Source of the DNA: Capniomyces stellatus | Taxonomy: Eukaryota > Kickxellomycota > Harpellomycetes > Harpellales > Legeriomycetaceae | Direction of reading: 5' to 3' | NCBI GenBank assembly: GCA_001661515.1 | Contig: LUVW01000040.1 | Location: forward strand, 63,955 to 115,514 | DNA length: 51,560 bases | Shown: positions 35,697 through 46,797 of the stretch, in pieces | Layout of the letters: each line of letters begins with the position of its first letter | Numbering within the stretch: the stretch's first letter is position 1 | Translations under genes and position numbers: made by a program | Notes under the pieces: generated by a model | The model's input: only the letters and a program-made list of their open reading frames with translations | Databases searched by the model: none | Told to the model about the DNA's origin: nothing

Positions 35697-37411
35697 CTTT
35701 TCTCTTTTTTCTACTAGTCTTTTTTTCCATCAATTTTCTCTTTATTATTCATTTTCCCTTTATTATACATTTTCCCTTTATTGTTTATTTAGCTGCTTTA
35801 TTATTTATTCAACTGCTTTTTTTCAATTAAATCCGTATTATCAAACATCACCAATTCATTACAGCCATGTACACTGTGTCCCAATATCACGGCATCCCAT
35901 TCAGCTAGCCAGCAACATGTGCATTTTCCATTCACTTTTCTATATTATTTTGTATATTTTCGGCTTTTTTTTGAACACCCTCAATGTCTTTAACACTCAC
36001 GCTTGCCGTGTTGATGGATGGTGTCAAAAAATATATACTAAGTGATGCCGTTTGCATTATTACAATTATTGGCACTAACTTTCTTCCAACAATAACATCG
36101 TCCCCTCCTTTCTTTCTCCTCCATCTCTCACCGGTAAATTGCGCATTACCGCTTACTCGTTCGCTTTCTTCTATAAATAAATAAAAAACCGAATCTAGCA
36201 ATATCCAATTTCTGCCTGTACATTACAGGATATCGAGTAATTTCATACAACGTTATCTGCTTTATTGTTCGCTATTACCGTTTTTTTTCCAAGCTAATTT
36301 ACATTGGCTTTCGGTATTAAACCAAAATACTATAGAGCTACCCGAATTTAATTCGATTAGTTTGCAATTTCAAATTATCAAGTCGATTTATAATAGTCTA
36401 AATATACTTTGGTCGCTTTGTTTGGCCGGCCTATTAGTGTGTAAGCATTTAGTGTTTTACGTAACCTTTTTCAATTAATTAAGATTTTCTTTTACAAACC
36501 TACAAACTAGCTAATTTTAGAACTGTTCTTTATACAGCCCAATTACCAACACGACTTATCTAATGTTATACTCGAGTTGACTTTACACGTCCTCCAAATC
36601 CATTTTACTAACCAAATTTGCAGACAATTACTCAATCACATCAAAAAAAGCAATTGTTAATTTGGAACGAGAAAAAAAAAACTTTTGCATTGGGGCTTTT
36701 TTAGCAATAACCTCTTAATTAAACTTTTTTCAAACTGTTATTATTCCCGTTCTGTGTTTTGTTATATTAGCTCCAGAAAGTAAGCAAGAAAAACCAAATG
36801 TTACTAAAAATAAAAACTTTCAATCATTCCCATTTTTTTTTTGTCTAAAGTTCACAACACTTCATCTGGTCTATCACTATATATTGATTAAATACATCCA
36901 AAAACCAAGTACAATACAAGCAAAATAAATCACATAACCATCCCTTCTATATATCATCACTTTCATTAGTATCACTTATTGACTTCATCATTTGAACTAT
37001 AGATCAACCACCCACTCTCACGTGTCCTCATCATAATAACTAAAATTCTGCTCTACATAAACTAAAATAACTGCAACACACTTGAAACATTTTACTCACT
37101 TTGAATACTAAAGGAAAAGAAGATAAAGAGCATTTTCGAAGCGGAATAAACTTCAAGCACATATAAACGATTGAATCGACAATAAATAACACTTTTGTTG
37201 ATTGAAAAGGAAAAGGAACCGAGGATATATACCATCAAAACACACTATCGCCACAATAAAACCTGTATTTCCAACAGAACATTTGATCCTTCACTGAATC
37301 ACTTTTAATTGCATCAGCAAAACTCTTACTCTTAGTTCCACTAGAAAACAACCATCCCCTCCCCCCAACTATCCAATTTCCAGTTTTATTTATTTGTTTT
37401 AACCTCAAACC
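35697..37411. other. Intergenic; promoter/leader of the next gene
   Basis: T-rich immediately after BRR2, with imperfect direct repeats CATTTTCCCTTTATTAT/ATTGT at 35750-35785. Short frames at 35930-36200 on both strands overlap and carry no domain. The last 400 bases are C/A-rich and G-poor with CCCTCCCCCC just before the next start codon, typical of a leader. Confidence 0.5.
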
Positions 37412-38473
37412 ATGAATCTCTTATCAACATCACAATTTCCTGTTGTTCTCTTGCTAGCACTTGGTCTATCCCATGCCCAAAGCACTGATTGTAACACAAA
37501 ACACAACATTCCTGACATTGAAAAGACAATCAAGGCTGGTCCCTTTGGCGAACATGTCTGGTCAGAATCCATAAAGAACATTTGCAACTCCAACAACTTT
37601 AAAATCACCGGTACTTACACATCCTCCTCAGACCCTATCATCGGCTTGTCAGACTCCACAAATCCCAAAAACATTGTCGAGTTTGTTTTTGGTGCGTACA
37701 CATCTAAGTACGGCATCTACTTGCAAAAAGGAGAAGCGTTTACATCGAAAAAAGTCGCAAGCTCCGACAAATACATTGACACGCCTACAAAATTCTTTAT
37801 TTCTGTTTCAAACTCAACTATGACCCTTGGGACAACCAACAGCAAGGATATCGGCGTTTCCATTATCAGACACTCTGTAGGCCCAGGGTTTTCCGTCAAT
37901 CACATTGATTTTTCCGTCTGGAACAAATCTGCTAGCTACACTAACCTTGAATTGACCTGTATCAATAAGTGTTCTGCCACCCAAACCACTACTACAAAAC
38001 CAAAAACAACGTCATCGGCCTTAAAAACAACATCATCGGCCATAAAAACAACACACATACCCTCATCAGTTGCCAAAACGCCACTAAGGCCATCAACAAC
38101 ATCCAAAAGCTCTTTGCCAAAAACCACCGCATCTAAAAGAACCAGTCTGTCTAAGAGTACTGCTACAAAAACTACAAAAGCCACGAGCACTACAAAACCT
38201 AAAAGTACTACAAAAGCCACGAGCACTACGAGACCTAAAAGTACTACTAAACCTACAAGTACTACAAAAGCTACGAGCACTAAAAAGCCTACAAAAACCA
38301 CCTCCACAGTCAGCAAGTCTAAATCGGTTAAACTTCCTTCCAGAGTTGTTAAGCAATCGGCCCTTGCTAGAAACATAAATAGAAACAAAAGCAAAAACGG
38401 GAAAAATAGCAAAAGTCGTAATTTATCTTCCAAAACCAAAATAACTGCTGAAACTTTGTCAAAAACGCTGTAG
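37412..38473 (+). CDS. Secreted protein with FAMeT-like beta domain and Thr/Lys/Ser-rich tail
   Basis: Single-exon frame of 353 residues. A signal peptide covers about residues 1-24 (MNLLSTSQFPVVLLLALGLSHAQS). Residues about 40-185 form a beta-rich domain. The pieces ITGTYTSSSDPIIGLSD, VEFVFGAYTSKYGIYL, FFISVSNSTMTLG and VNHIDFSVW, and their order, resemble the farnesoic acid O-methyltransferase-like domain (named for its first member; in many proteins not a methyltransferase but a binding module). The rest, about 150 residues, is Thr/Ser/Lys-rich with repeats of the type TTKATSTTKPKS, a likely O-mannosylated stalk. The end is very basic with no GPI signal. Likely a wall or extracellular protein. 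The domain match is by eye and moderate. Confidence 0.7.
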   Translation: MNLLSTSQFPVVLLLALGLSHAQSTDCNTKHNIPDIEKTIKAGPFGEHVWSESIKNICNSNNFKITGTYTSSSDPIIGLSDSTNPKNIVEFVFGAYTSKYGIYLQKGEAFTSKKVASSDKYIDTPTKFFISVSNSTMTLGTTNSKDIGVSIIRHSVGPGFSVNHIDFSVWNKSASYTNLELTCINKCSATQTTTTKPKTTSSALKTTSSAIKTTHIPSSVAKTPLRPSTTSKSSLPKTTASKRTSLSKSTATKTTKATSTTKPKSTTKATSTTRPKSTTKPTSTTKATSTKKPTKTTSTVSKSKSVKLPSRVVKQSALARNINRNKSKNGKNSKSRNLSSKTKITAETLSKTL

Positions 38474-41400
38474 ACCATTCGCTCAACACCCTGTTAATCC
38501 GTAGCCATCCACACGTCTCATAATCTAATTAGTTTTGACCTGATTTTTACTGACAATTATTAAATAATAACATCGTTTCCTACACTCCAATTGATCAAGC
38601 CTTTTAATAAATAGAAACAACTACATTCAGATACCACGATTGCATGTTCAAAAAAAAACTATCCTAAACTTGTCATCTTAACACCAACAGAGCTAGTGCT
38701 TTATATATATATATATTTGTAAATGTTTGGGCTATTTGATTCAAAATATAATGGCACTGATCCTCTTGAGAGTGTAAAGTTGCTGGTCAAAATTTAAACA
38801 AACAACTGTATTCACATTTACACGGTTTAAATAATATAATATTGATAAAGCAAACATGGTAACAGCAATTATACAACCAAACTATCTGTATCCTACTAGT
38901 AATTCGCTGCTTTAAGAAAATATTGCTGTTTTTTGGGGTTGCTATTTTTTGGGATCGCTGTTTTTGGGACCACCATTTTTTAACTCCTCCTCCTCCTCCT
39001 CCTCCTCCTCTGACAAGACAATCCGTCACTGCTCACTAAAACAGTCTGAATGGAAGTTGATTCTCGACTAAGGAAATCATACGAAATTGAATGACTGCAG
39101 TTTTGGTTTGGACCCGTTTTGTTTTCTTCACACTTTTCAAGAGACTATTAACAAATTGACTGTTGATTCGTTTAAAGGCAAATAATATAAAATCAACCAA
39201 CACATTTTCCCAATTGCAAAAGGACCCTTTTAATTTCCTCAAAAAAGAAATCGCATTGATATTATCATAGTGACTGTGTGTGCGCTTTCGTTATACATGC
39301 AAAATAAATGCAACATGACTCGCTTTTTTCTAGTTATCCGGAACTTTAGAAACAAAACGTGAAATGGCCATAGTGTCTGAAAAAACTGTAAATAAAACTC
39401 CAACCCAACGTATAATGACTCAGCGTCGTAAACCAAGCTTCTCAAACTCCGCGCCATTGTTTTAAATCCGTTGTGTAGCACTTTTTAACCGAAGAGTGAC
39501 GTCTTTTAACCAGAAAAGAAACTATAGGCTGTTTAGTGTTTATCATTGCAATTAGATTGGGTTTTGTAGAATTTGTGCGCAATGATTTCTAGTGATACTC
39601 AATCTAAAAGAAAAATGCTTGGGTTTTAATATTTCGAAACACTTCTTTAATCAATATCAGCGACTATTATTTGGTGTTTTTAAAATCCACGCTTTTAAAA
39701 AAAAAATTACTTTTAATGGTCGAACAAGCAAAATGCCTCAATGTGAAAGGAGAAGAAAAACCAAAAAAAAAAAGTCTCGATGCTTCAACACTATGCCTTC
39801 AACAGTACTCCTGGGTAAACTCCCAATATACTTGGAACTGCTATCAGTTGAGCGTTACTTACCCAATCTGCTTCCATGGCGGTATGTGTGTTTAATTCCA
39901 GTAGCTGTGTATCAATTTTACAAACAGCTCAATGATGGTAGTGCCATTCTGCTATTTGTTTTAGTTTTTTCAACCAAGACTGTTCTGATACTAAAAAAGC
40001 GATCATAACTGAGAACACTCAGTACACCGTCCCTATTCATCCTCAGTAAATAGCTCGATTTATTTCTTCTTCTGTTATATATCATTGCCCACATCCTTTC
40101 TGCTATTACACTCTTCAAACTTGACAAGTATCCATTACTCAGCTTTTTTGTTGTATAGTAAATGACTACTGTGTCATGTTGGGTGCAATATGTTTCCTTT
40201 TTTTATAAAATAAAGTGTAGGCAACTGTTTTAAATCGATCTTGATTTAAAAAATATACAACCAACAATCAGTAGTGGGAAAATATTAATCTATTTAAAAA
40301 GAAAAAAGAAACCTGATCTTGTAAATCAGGGTTAAATAAAGCTTGATGTCGGTTAAAATGTTGTGTAATCAAACACCCTTAATATTCTTAATGTCAATAA
40401 TAATAAATACCCTTAATATTATGTAAACACTGCCTTCTAACATCAGGTTAGCAAAAGCCAACATAAAACCTAATAAGCAAATGTACTTTTTTTTTTTTGC
40501 TCAACACTATCCCAATAACTTTTCAAGACTATCTCGATATCACTTTTTGTTGTTTCGCCTAGCTTTATTTTATATATTTATTAGATATACTCAAAACGAC
40601 TCTCGTGTGTGTTTTAGTAGAAATGTGCAACCTTCTGAAACAATATATTGCCTAATTCATAATCAACAGATGTTATCCACAAGCATAGCAACCTGTTTCG
40701 CTTAGCAACATATTAATGGTGTTTTTTTTTAGGTTTGTTGGCTTGAACTGAAGGGACACGCTTGAATTATGCAAGTGAGATGGTCCATCTATTTGAGTTG
40801 TCCTGATATCGACTGCAGGCATAACAGTCATAAATCATCTCAATGAGGCTGCTGCCTAACACTAAACAGAAACAAGATTTTGCAAACATTATTTTACCCG
40901 TCATATTGCTCAATAATAGGCGAGTATTGGTTTAGCTGCAGTTTTATTGGTTAATTTGCTCGCGAAATTTTCAAAGTTCTGAATCAGAGTGATTAGACTG
41001 TAAATGTGCGTTTATTTGCTTTTGTAATATCAATTGGCGGAATTACATTTGTTTTTTTTTTCAATTTACACAAACTAAGCACCAAATTTAAATTGTTGAT
41101 CCAATTAAACATGAACACTAAATATTAAAGTTCGACTAAATTAAGCAGAATTGAAATGCACAAAGCTTGAATAAAAACCACCGTGCTATTTTTTTATTTT
41201 TTTTTTATTGAAATACCACCATGTTTTTTTTATCTTGTGAATGGGGTTGAATTCCCGCCAATTTATCCAAATGGCAAAAGTTAAATTCAAATATGAATTC
41301 TGCTTTTCGGTTAATCGTTATTACACTTCCACTCTATACATATTTGCGAGTTTCTCGAAACTGAAAAAGAAAAATCTCAATACATTTTAGTTTGAAATAA

Positions 41401-41474
41401 ATCGTCGCTGTTAATTATTGTAAGACTGAGTCGTTGGTCAAAGTGGAGCTAAACTTGCTGCAACTACAAGTTTA

Positions 41475-41829
41475 TTAATGGGCAAAAGTAACTATTTTAG
41501 CGGCCCTTTTCTCTGAACTCAGTGCTCTTGAGCAATTGGCTAGCATCCAGAACATCGCTACTTTGTTAAATTCGCATAGTTTACAGGTGCGGTGTTGTTC
41601 TTGTTCTATCACTAAAGACTCTTCAAGTAGATAATAATCGTTATTTCTAATCAACAGTCCTATGTATTTATGACAAGGAGCAACGAGTATATGAACATGT
41701 TTACCATCAGTCAACGGCAGTTGTGTAGAGCGCTGAAATCAAATGTGTTTGCCAATTGAAATTGTCTTACTTTTTACGGCTTTATCTTGTGAGAAAACGT
41801 AGGCAAAACCATTGGTGTGAAAATCCCAA
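41475..41829 (-). CDS. Possible terminal exons of an unidentified gene
   Basis: Two candidate exons, 41778-41829 and 41475-41732, join in phase across a 45-nt intron (GTAAAA donor, TTTCAG acceptor). The product reads WDFHTNGFAYVFSQDKA, then a segment with GKHVHILVAPCHKYIGLL and a Cys-containing C-terminus (HRTCKLCEFNKVAM). Codons look protein-like and the stop is clean. Farther upstream a frame at about 42130 (MQSIKATAHHVLLLTRLG followed by GTAAGC) could be an earlier exon, but I could not join them without breaking the phase. It may be a rapidly evolving gene, a decayed gene or chance. Family not recognised. Confidence 0.3.
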
Positions 41830-42552
41830 CTTGGATTTATTTATAATTAAATGGGCTATCAAGAGCAAGACGTTGTAACAATCGATTCTAAAGTCAAAAT
41901 ATTTCATCCTATTTATATAATATATGGTATATGTTTTCCTGGACTCTTTAGCAGCAAGCTTAATACTAGTTCGATTCATAGTAAACCCAACTGAATTGCC
42001 ATCCCATGTTTAGACAATATAAGGGATTATCAAAATTTCCCAGTACACTCGAATAAAATCCTAAGAGTGCTTGCTGCTTACCCCTAAACGTGTTAAAAGC
42101 AACACGTGATGGGCGGTTGCTTTTATGGATTGCATCTTATGTATACATACATCACCAGTTAGCCATTTTGTGCAGATTTTCAAATGTATTACTCAGGCTT
42201 TCCATTGCTCGGTATTTTAATAAAGTTACTACTATGTTGATAATGCTTGGATTTTTGTGAACCTGTTAAAGCCTTCATTGTTTTCCTGTTTTCCTGTTTT
42301 CCTGTTTTCGTTGTTTTTATTAATCATTTGTTTTTGTCTTTTTTTTGGTCAAGCAAGTCCTTAATTTGGCGTATTAGACCAGGATTAATTGGTTCAAAGT
42401 AAACCAACTGCTTTGTATTTGACAGCGTTTTTAATTTCCAGAATCAATGCGTCTTGAAGCTTTATCAAGTACAATATTATCGCATTTAATACGAATACCT
42501 GTATATTTCTTGAAAAGTCTTAATTGATTGCTGTTAATTAATTAATAACAAG

Positions 42553-42602
42553 TTGAAAACTGAAAACTGAAAACCGAAAACTGAAAACCGAAAACCGAAA
42601 AT
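42553..42602. repeat. Tandem GAAAACT/GAAAACC/GAAAACCGAAAA array
   Basis: About seven imperfect 7-nt units (GAAAACT, AAAACCG) in a row. No coding frame crosses it. Confidence 0.8.
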
Positions 42603-44261
42603 CAAAGCGGATAAGGTTTTTTCATTGTTATACTATACTGGTTAAAACTGCTTTACTTTACACAATTATCAAAGTAAACTATTAGCTTGTTGTATATCTA
42701 TTAAGCTTGGTTAATATCGTCTAAATCCAAATCCAAAAAAACTAAAAATAAAAAAGCTGCATTTTGAAATGTTTAGCTTCAACCAGACTTTCCAATATTT
42801 ATTTAGTTATTTGAATAATTATTGCTTATGAATTAAATGCTTTTTTTGCGATAAAATTAAATGTTTTTTTGAACTTGATGTTTTAACAAAATAAAAACTC
42901 GACTTTTTTTTATTGAAATCTGCAAGTTTATTTTTTTGATTTACAGAAAATAGTGGAGGGGAGGGGAAACTATAAACATCGATGAACCCAATAAAAATCA
43001 GCTAAAAGACTTGATAATTATTCGTTTGAAAAACTAAAGGAAACTAGAATTGGAAGGATAAAATCAAGAACAAAAGTCAAAGGAAGAAATCAAAACTCAA
43101 TGAAAAAAATAGGAATAGAAATCAAAAGCTGGAAATGAAAACAGAGTTTCAATACCTACCAAATAGAATTATGAACTGGAGGTATATACAGCAAACAGAA
43201 GACATTTTGCTTTTTGATAAAAGTATGATTTACTATCCAAAGATGTACTTGTTTGTAAATTGTATAAAAGCATGTTAATTCGCCTTTTTTAAATATATAC
43301 AATTTACAACTAAGTAATAAACTGGGTTTATCAACTAGATCAATACCAACACCAATATCAACACCAACACCAACAACATATTCTAAATATACTAGAGTAC
43401 AAGCAATCATACTGTGCAGTAATATCAAAAACACAAAATTGAGACCAAGATGAAAAACGCCGAGTGCAGGGACATACCAAATTACCCAAGGGAGGATCTA
43501 ACCGAGTTAGAAGAATGAAAAGCATAGGCAGTTGGTTAAGACTATGATGTGACCGGTGACATACATTACATGGTACAGCGATACACACTCCGGTTTACGG
43601 CAGTGCACTATACCAGCTTCGTTTATTCTGTGCTCATTTTAATGGTATCACCCAAAATATCATGTGGGCATTATAAGTTGTACAGTTTAATATTTAAGCC
43701 AAGAACACTATTTTATTAATACATCTAGCCAAGGCTTAGTTTCAGCTTTCTTACCTTTTATCGTCTAGTTTTTGGATTATATTCTATTTACCCTTTACTA
43801 CATTTACCACTTACTACCTTTACTTTTTATTATCTTACACTTACTAAATTCGAGCGCGCTTTATTGTGATGACATCATGAGCTCTCTTTCAAGTTATACG
43901 TACTTTTCCAACCTCGATTAAGGAGATTGTACACATTACAAGTATTGGTTAGGATAAATACAGGCCAAAGTAGCTGCCAATACTAATTGGATTAAAAATA
44001 GTGAAATGTGGACGTGGTATGTACCAAATTGGCTGTATCTGAGCTGTTGTCTGTTTAACTTGTACATAATGTATGATATATGCTTGCCTGATTATATATT
44101 TGTTTCTATTTTTTTCCATTCAGTGATGTTACTAAGCGCCAACGGCAGTACTTGCTTGCATATCAGGCCAGAACACACTAAAAGTAGACTTCAGATAGCT
44201 ATGTTTCTAGGTTGATAAAAGTATGCGCAAAACAGCCCATAATAACATCTTTAAAAGTATA

Positions 44262-44435
44262 AAGATAAAAGTAGTAGTAATAAATAAAGTGGAGGTAAAT
44301 GTAGTAGAAATAAAAGTAGGAATAAAAGTAGAGATAAAAGTGGAAATAAAAGTGGAAATAAAAGTAAAGATAAAAGTAGAGATAATAGTAGAGATAATAG
44401 TAGAGATAATAGTAGAGATAAAAGTATTAGAAGTA
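44262..44435. repeat. Imperfect 12-bp minisatellite (GTAGAGATAAAA type)
   Basis: Fourteen or so 12-bp units varying as GTAGAGATAAAA, GTGGAAATAAAA and GTAGAGATAATA. Because the unit is a multiple of three it makes a long Lys/Val/Glu/Ile-repeat frame on the plus strand, which is a product of the repeat rather than a likely gene. Confidence 0.85.
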
Positions 44436-45436
44436 AAAAAGGTAAAGTGTAGTAAAACAGAATCTGTGAGGATATTCGTATTTCGATTTAAAGGTATGTT
44501 GCACTCTGTTCTGCTACTACTGCAACCCACACAGCTGCTGTGTATTATCTTTATAGAGATTCTTGGTTTTAGACGCCAAAATAAAACGGATACTATAACA
44601 TTTCAATAATAATAATAAAAATGGATACTATACTGGGGCTCGAAGCATATGGACTAAATAGTCGCTTTTGGTGGCTAGTGGTGCTAAAGTGACGAACTAG
44701 TTCTAGATAGCTTTAGACTTTATTACTGTAATGTGATTTCCGGCATTTCCTCACGTAATACTACACAGACAATCCATTTAACCTAACATATAACGGCTTT
44801 AGTTAAAGACGGTTTGGTCTGGAGCACTATTTCCAAGGCTTAAAGTGCTATTCATTAGAATACACTTTACCCCTGGAACCCCAAAGTTATATCACTTAAG
44901 CCAAACAATCCCCCAACTAATAGTCAGCATAACGCACACACATAATTACATGTTCAAAAATATAACTATATAGTAAACACAAGTACATAACAAATATAAC
45001 TAGACAGCAAGCATAACTGCACTACAGGCCCATTGTGATTGGGCAATACATTTTTCTGGGCCAGAAACCGGGCTAAAGGCGTCGGGTTACTTAGAAAGTT
45101 GTTTATTGAGGGGGTTGGATGGTATGTCGGCTCTAAATCGGAATTCTAGTTAGTATGTTTCCGTACCAGTTTATTGATGATAGATGTGATGTCTAATTTG
45201 TGCTAGTGAGTTTTTATTATTTGCTACATCTATTAAAACCTAAAGTCATATGATTCACTCCTAAGCTTCTCAAACACAGAGCTGTGATAATAGATACAAA
45301 ACATCTGATCAAACATTCTAAAATAAAACGCCGCTAAGATTGCCTTTATTCTACTGTGAGTTTAGCAGCATAATAGCTTAAATGCGTCCCATTGTTAGGT
45401 TGATTATAAGAACCCAGTGAATCAAACAAGTTTCAA

Positions 45437-45492
45437 GATGTGAGGTGTGAAGTTTGAGATGTAAGATGTGAATTGTGAGTTGTGAGATGTGA
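45437..45492. repeat. Degenerate GATGTGA-type tandem copies
   Basis: Six to seven variants of AGATGTGA/TTGTGAG in a row. No known function. Confidence 0.6.
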
Positions 45493-46234
45493 TTAAAGAG
45501 AGATTGACTCGTGTATCCATCAGTTATCAGTATCACTAAATTATGGCGCGACCGCTTATTTTGCATGTATAAGCTTATAAGCGAGATGAAGAATATTTAG
45601 ATATATGCTAGTTGGGTGATTTCTTTCCTGATTTCCACTTTTGTTTTATTTTTGGTTTCAAAGCCGTGCGTTTTCCAAACTAGGGGGGGGAGGAAGGTTT
45701 TGGTTTCCACTGATCTTATCACCAAATAACCATTGCCTTTGTTTCAAGAGTCCGTTTGGAGATTAGGAACCTTTTAAGCCAATTGTATTGTAATTCGGTT
45801 ATACACTTTAGGAAGCCTGGAAATACCAGCCCCTAGTTTTTTACATAACAATGACTAAAGTGAAAATGGCCTTGATCAAAAAGCATTAATTAAATGTCGA
45901 TAAAAAAAAGAATTAATTAAACTCCAATTCAATAGAAATAATAAGTAAAAGAGCAGATATTAATAGTTTTGTCTGGAGGGGTTTATGAGCGTCGAAATTA
46001 GGCGTTTGAGAGAACAATGGGGTTTTGTGGTCAGCTAACTTTTTGTATAATTCTAAATTTTTTGCACGGCTTTGGTACTAATATTGTAACAGTTTTGTTT
46101 TTTTCAAATTTTTTTTTGTAACGACTTTTTGTTACACCTTTTAACTTTTAAGTACGGGTGTTTGAAAAAAAAATGGCAATAAATTAATAAGCAATAAATC
46201 GATAGGTGTAATAGTTTATTAGAAGAGTAAATCA

Positions 46235-46330
46235 ATGAAAGCAACAAAGCAACAAAGCAACAAAGCAACAAAGCAATAGAAATAATAAAAGTAATAGAGA
46301 CAATAAAACACTAAAGCAATAAAATCAATA
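46235..46330. repeat. AAGCAAC heptamer array passing into AATAGAAATAATA
   Basis: Five copies of AAGCAAC(A) (46237-46275) then A-rich AATAAA variants. Upstream of the alanine aminotransferase gene by about 460 nt. Confidence 0.75.
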
Positions 46331-46797
46331 GAAATAAGAAATAGGAGATAATAGACAAAAGTAAAAGTCCTGCTAGTACATAATTCATTAGATAAGCAAT
46401 TTGGTCTACTCACCAAACAATTGTCATTGCTGATACTCTAGATCTAGCGGAAGGGCCAATATCTGCTCAGTTAAACAGCGTAGCGCATAGCTATACAAGT
46501 CGAATTTGACCAAACAGGGAAATATTTTCGTTATAAAGCCATGGTTTGTCCGTTGGATGCAAAATTTAATGCCCCGTGTATAAAAATAACTAAAAAGCAA
46601 GTGAAGCAAAAAAATTAATAAAAAAATTACCTATTTAATATTGTATAGTATAAATACTGAAACAATAGTTCAATATAATTTCAACACAAGTGCTAGCTAA
46701 ACAGTTTTCTTTAATTAAGCCAAGGATAGTAATCCAGCAACCAAATCTTACAGCAAAAGCAATCAACCAAGCCAAACAAGTATAAACGTTGTTAATC

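Larger units (their letters stand above)
38474..46797. other. 8.3-kb gene-poor, repeat-rich region
   Basis: No gene here that I can identify with confidence. Open frames are short and frequently overlap on both strands. Local repeats: a TA run at 38703-38717, a CTC run (38988-39010), TTTTCCTG copies (42283-42310), a GAAAACT/GAAAACC array (42553-42602), a 12-bp GTAGAGATAAAA-type array (44262-44435), TGTGAG-type copies (45437-45492) and an AAGCAAC array (46235-46275). A 138-codon plus-strand frame at 39592-40008 has a hydrophobic C-terminus but no recognised domain. Another frame at 41475-42130 (minus) is described separately. Confidence 0.55.

Noticed and set aside
35984..36184. 66-codon plus frame starting MSLTLTLAVLMDGVKKY
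   Set aside because: Overlaps an equally long minus frame, no domain and no signal that either is expressed.
37936..38478. 180-codon minus frame with Val/Leu/Phe repeats opposite the secreted stalk protein
   Set aside because: Antisense of the Thr/Lys repeat; hydrophobic only because of codon complement.
39239..39481. 80-codon minus frame containing MARSLRSLVYDAESLYVGLEF
   Set aside because: Looks coding for 20 residues but has no splice partner or known family, and the rest is Phe/Leu-rich AT background.
42553..42602. Regularly spaced short repeats as a possible CRISPR-like array
   Set aside because: Units are 7 nt with no unique spacers; this is a simple tandem repeat in a eukaryotic genome.
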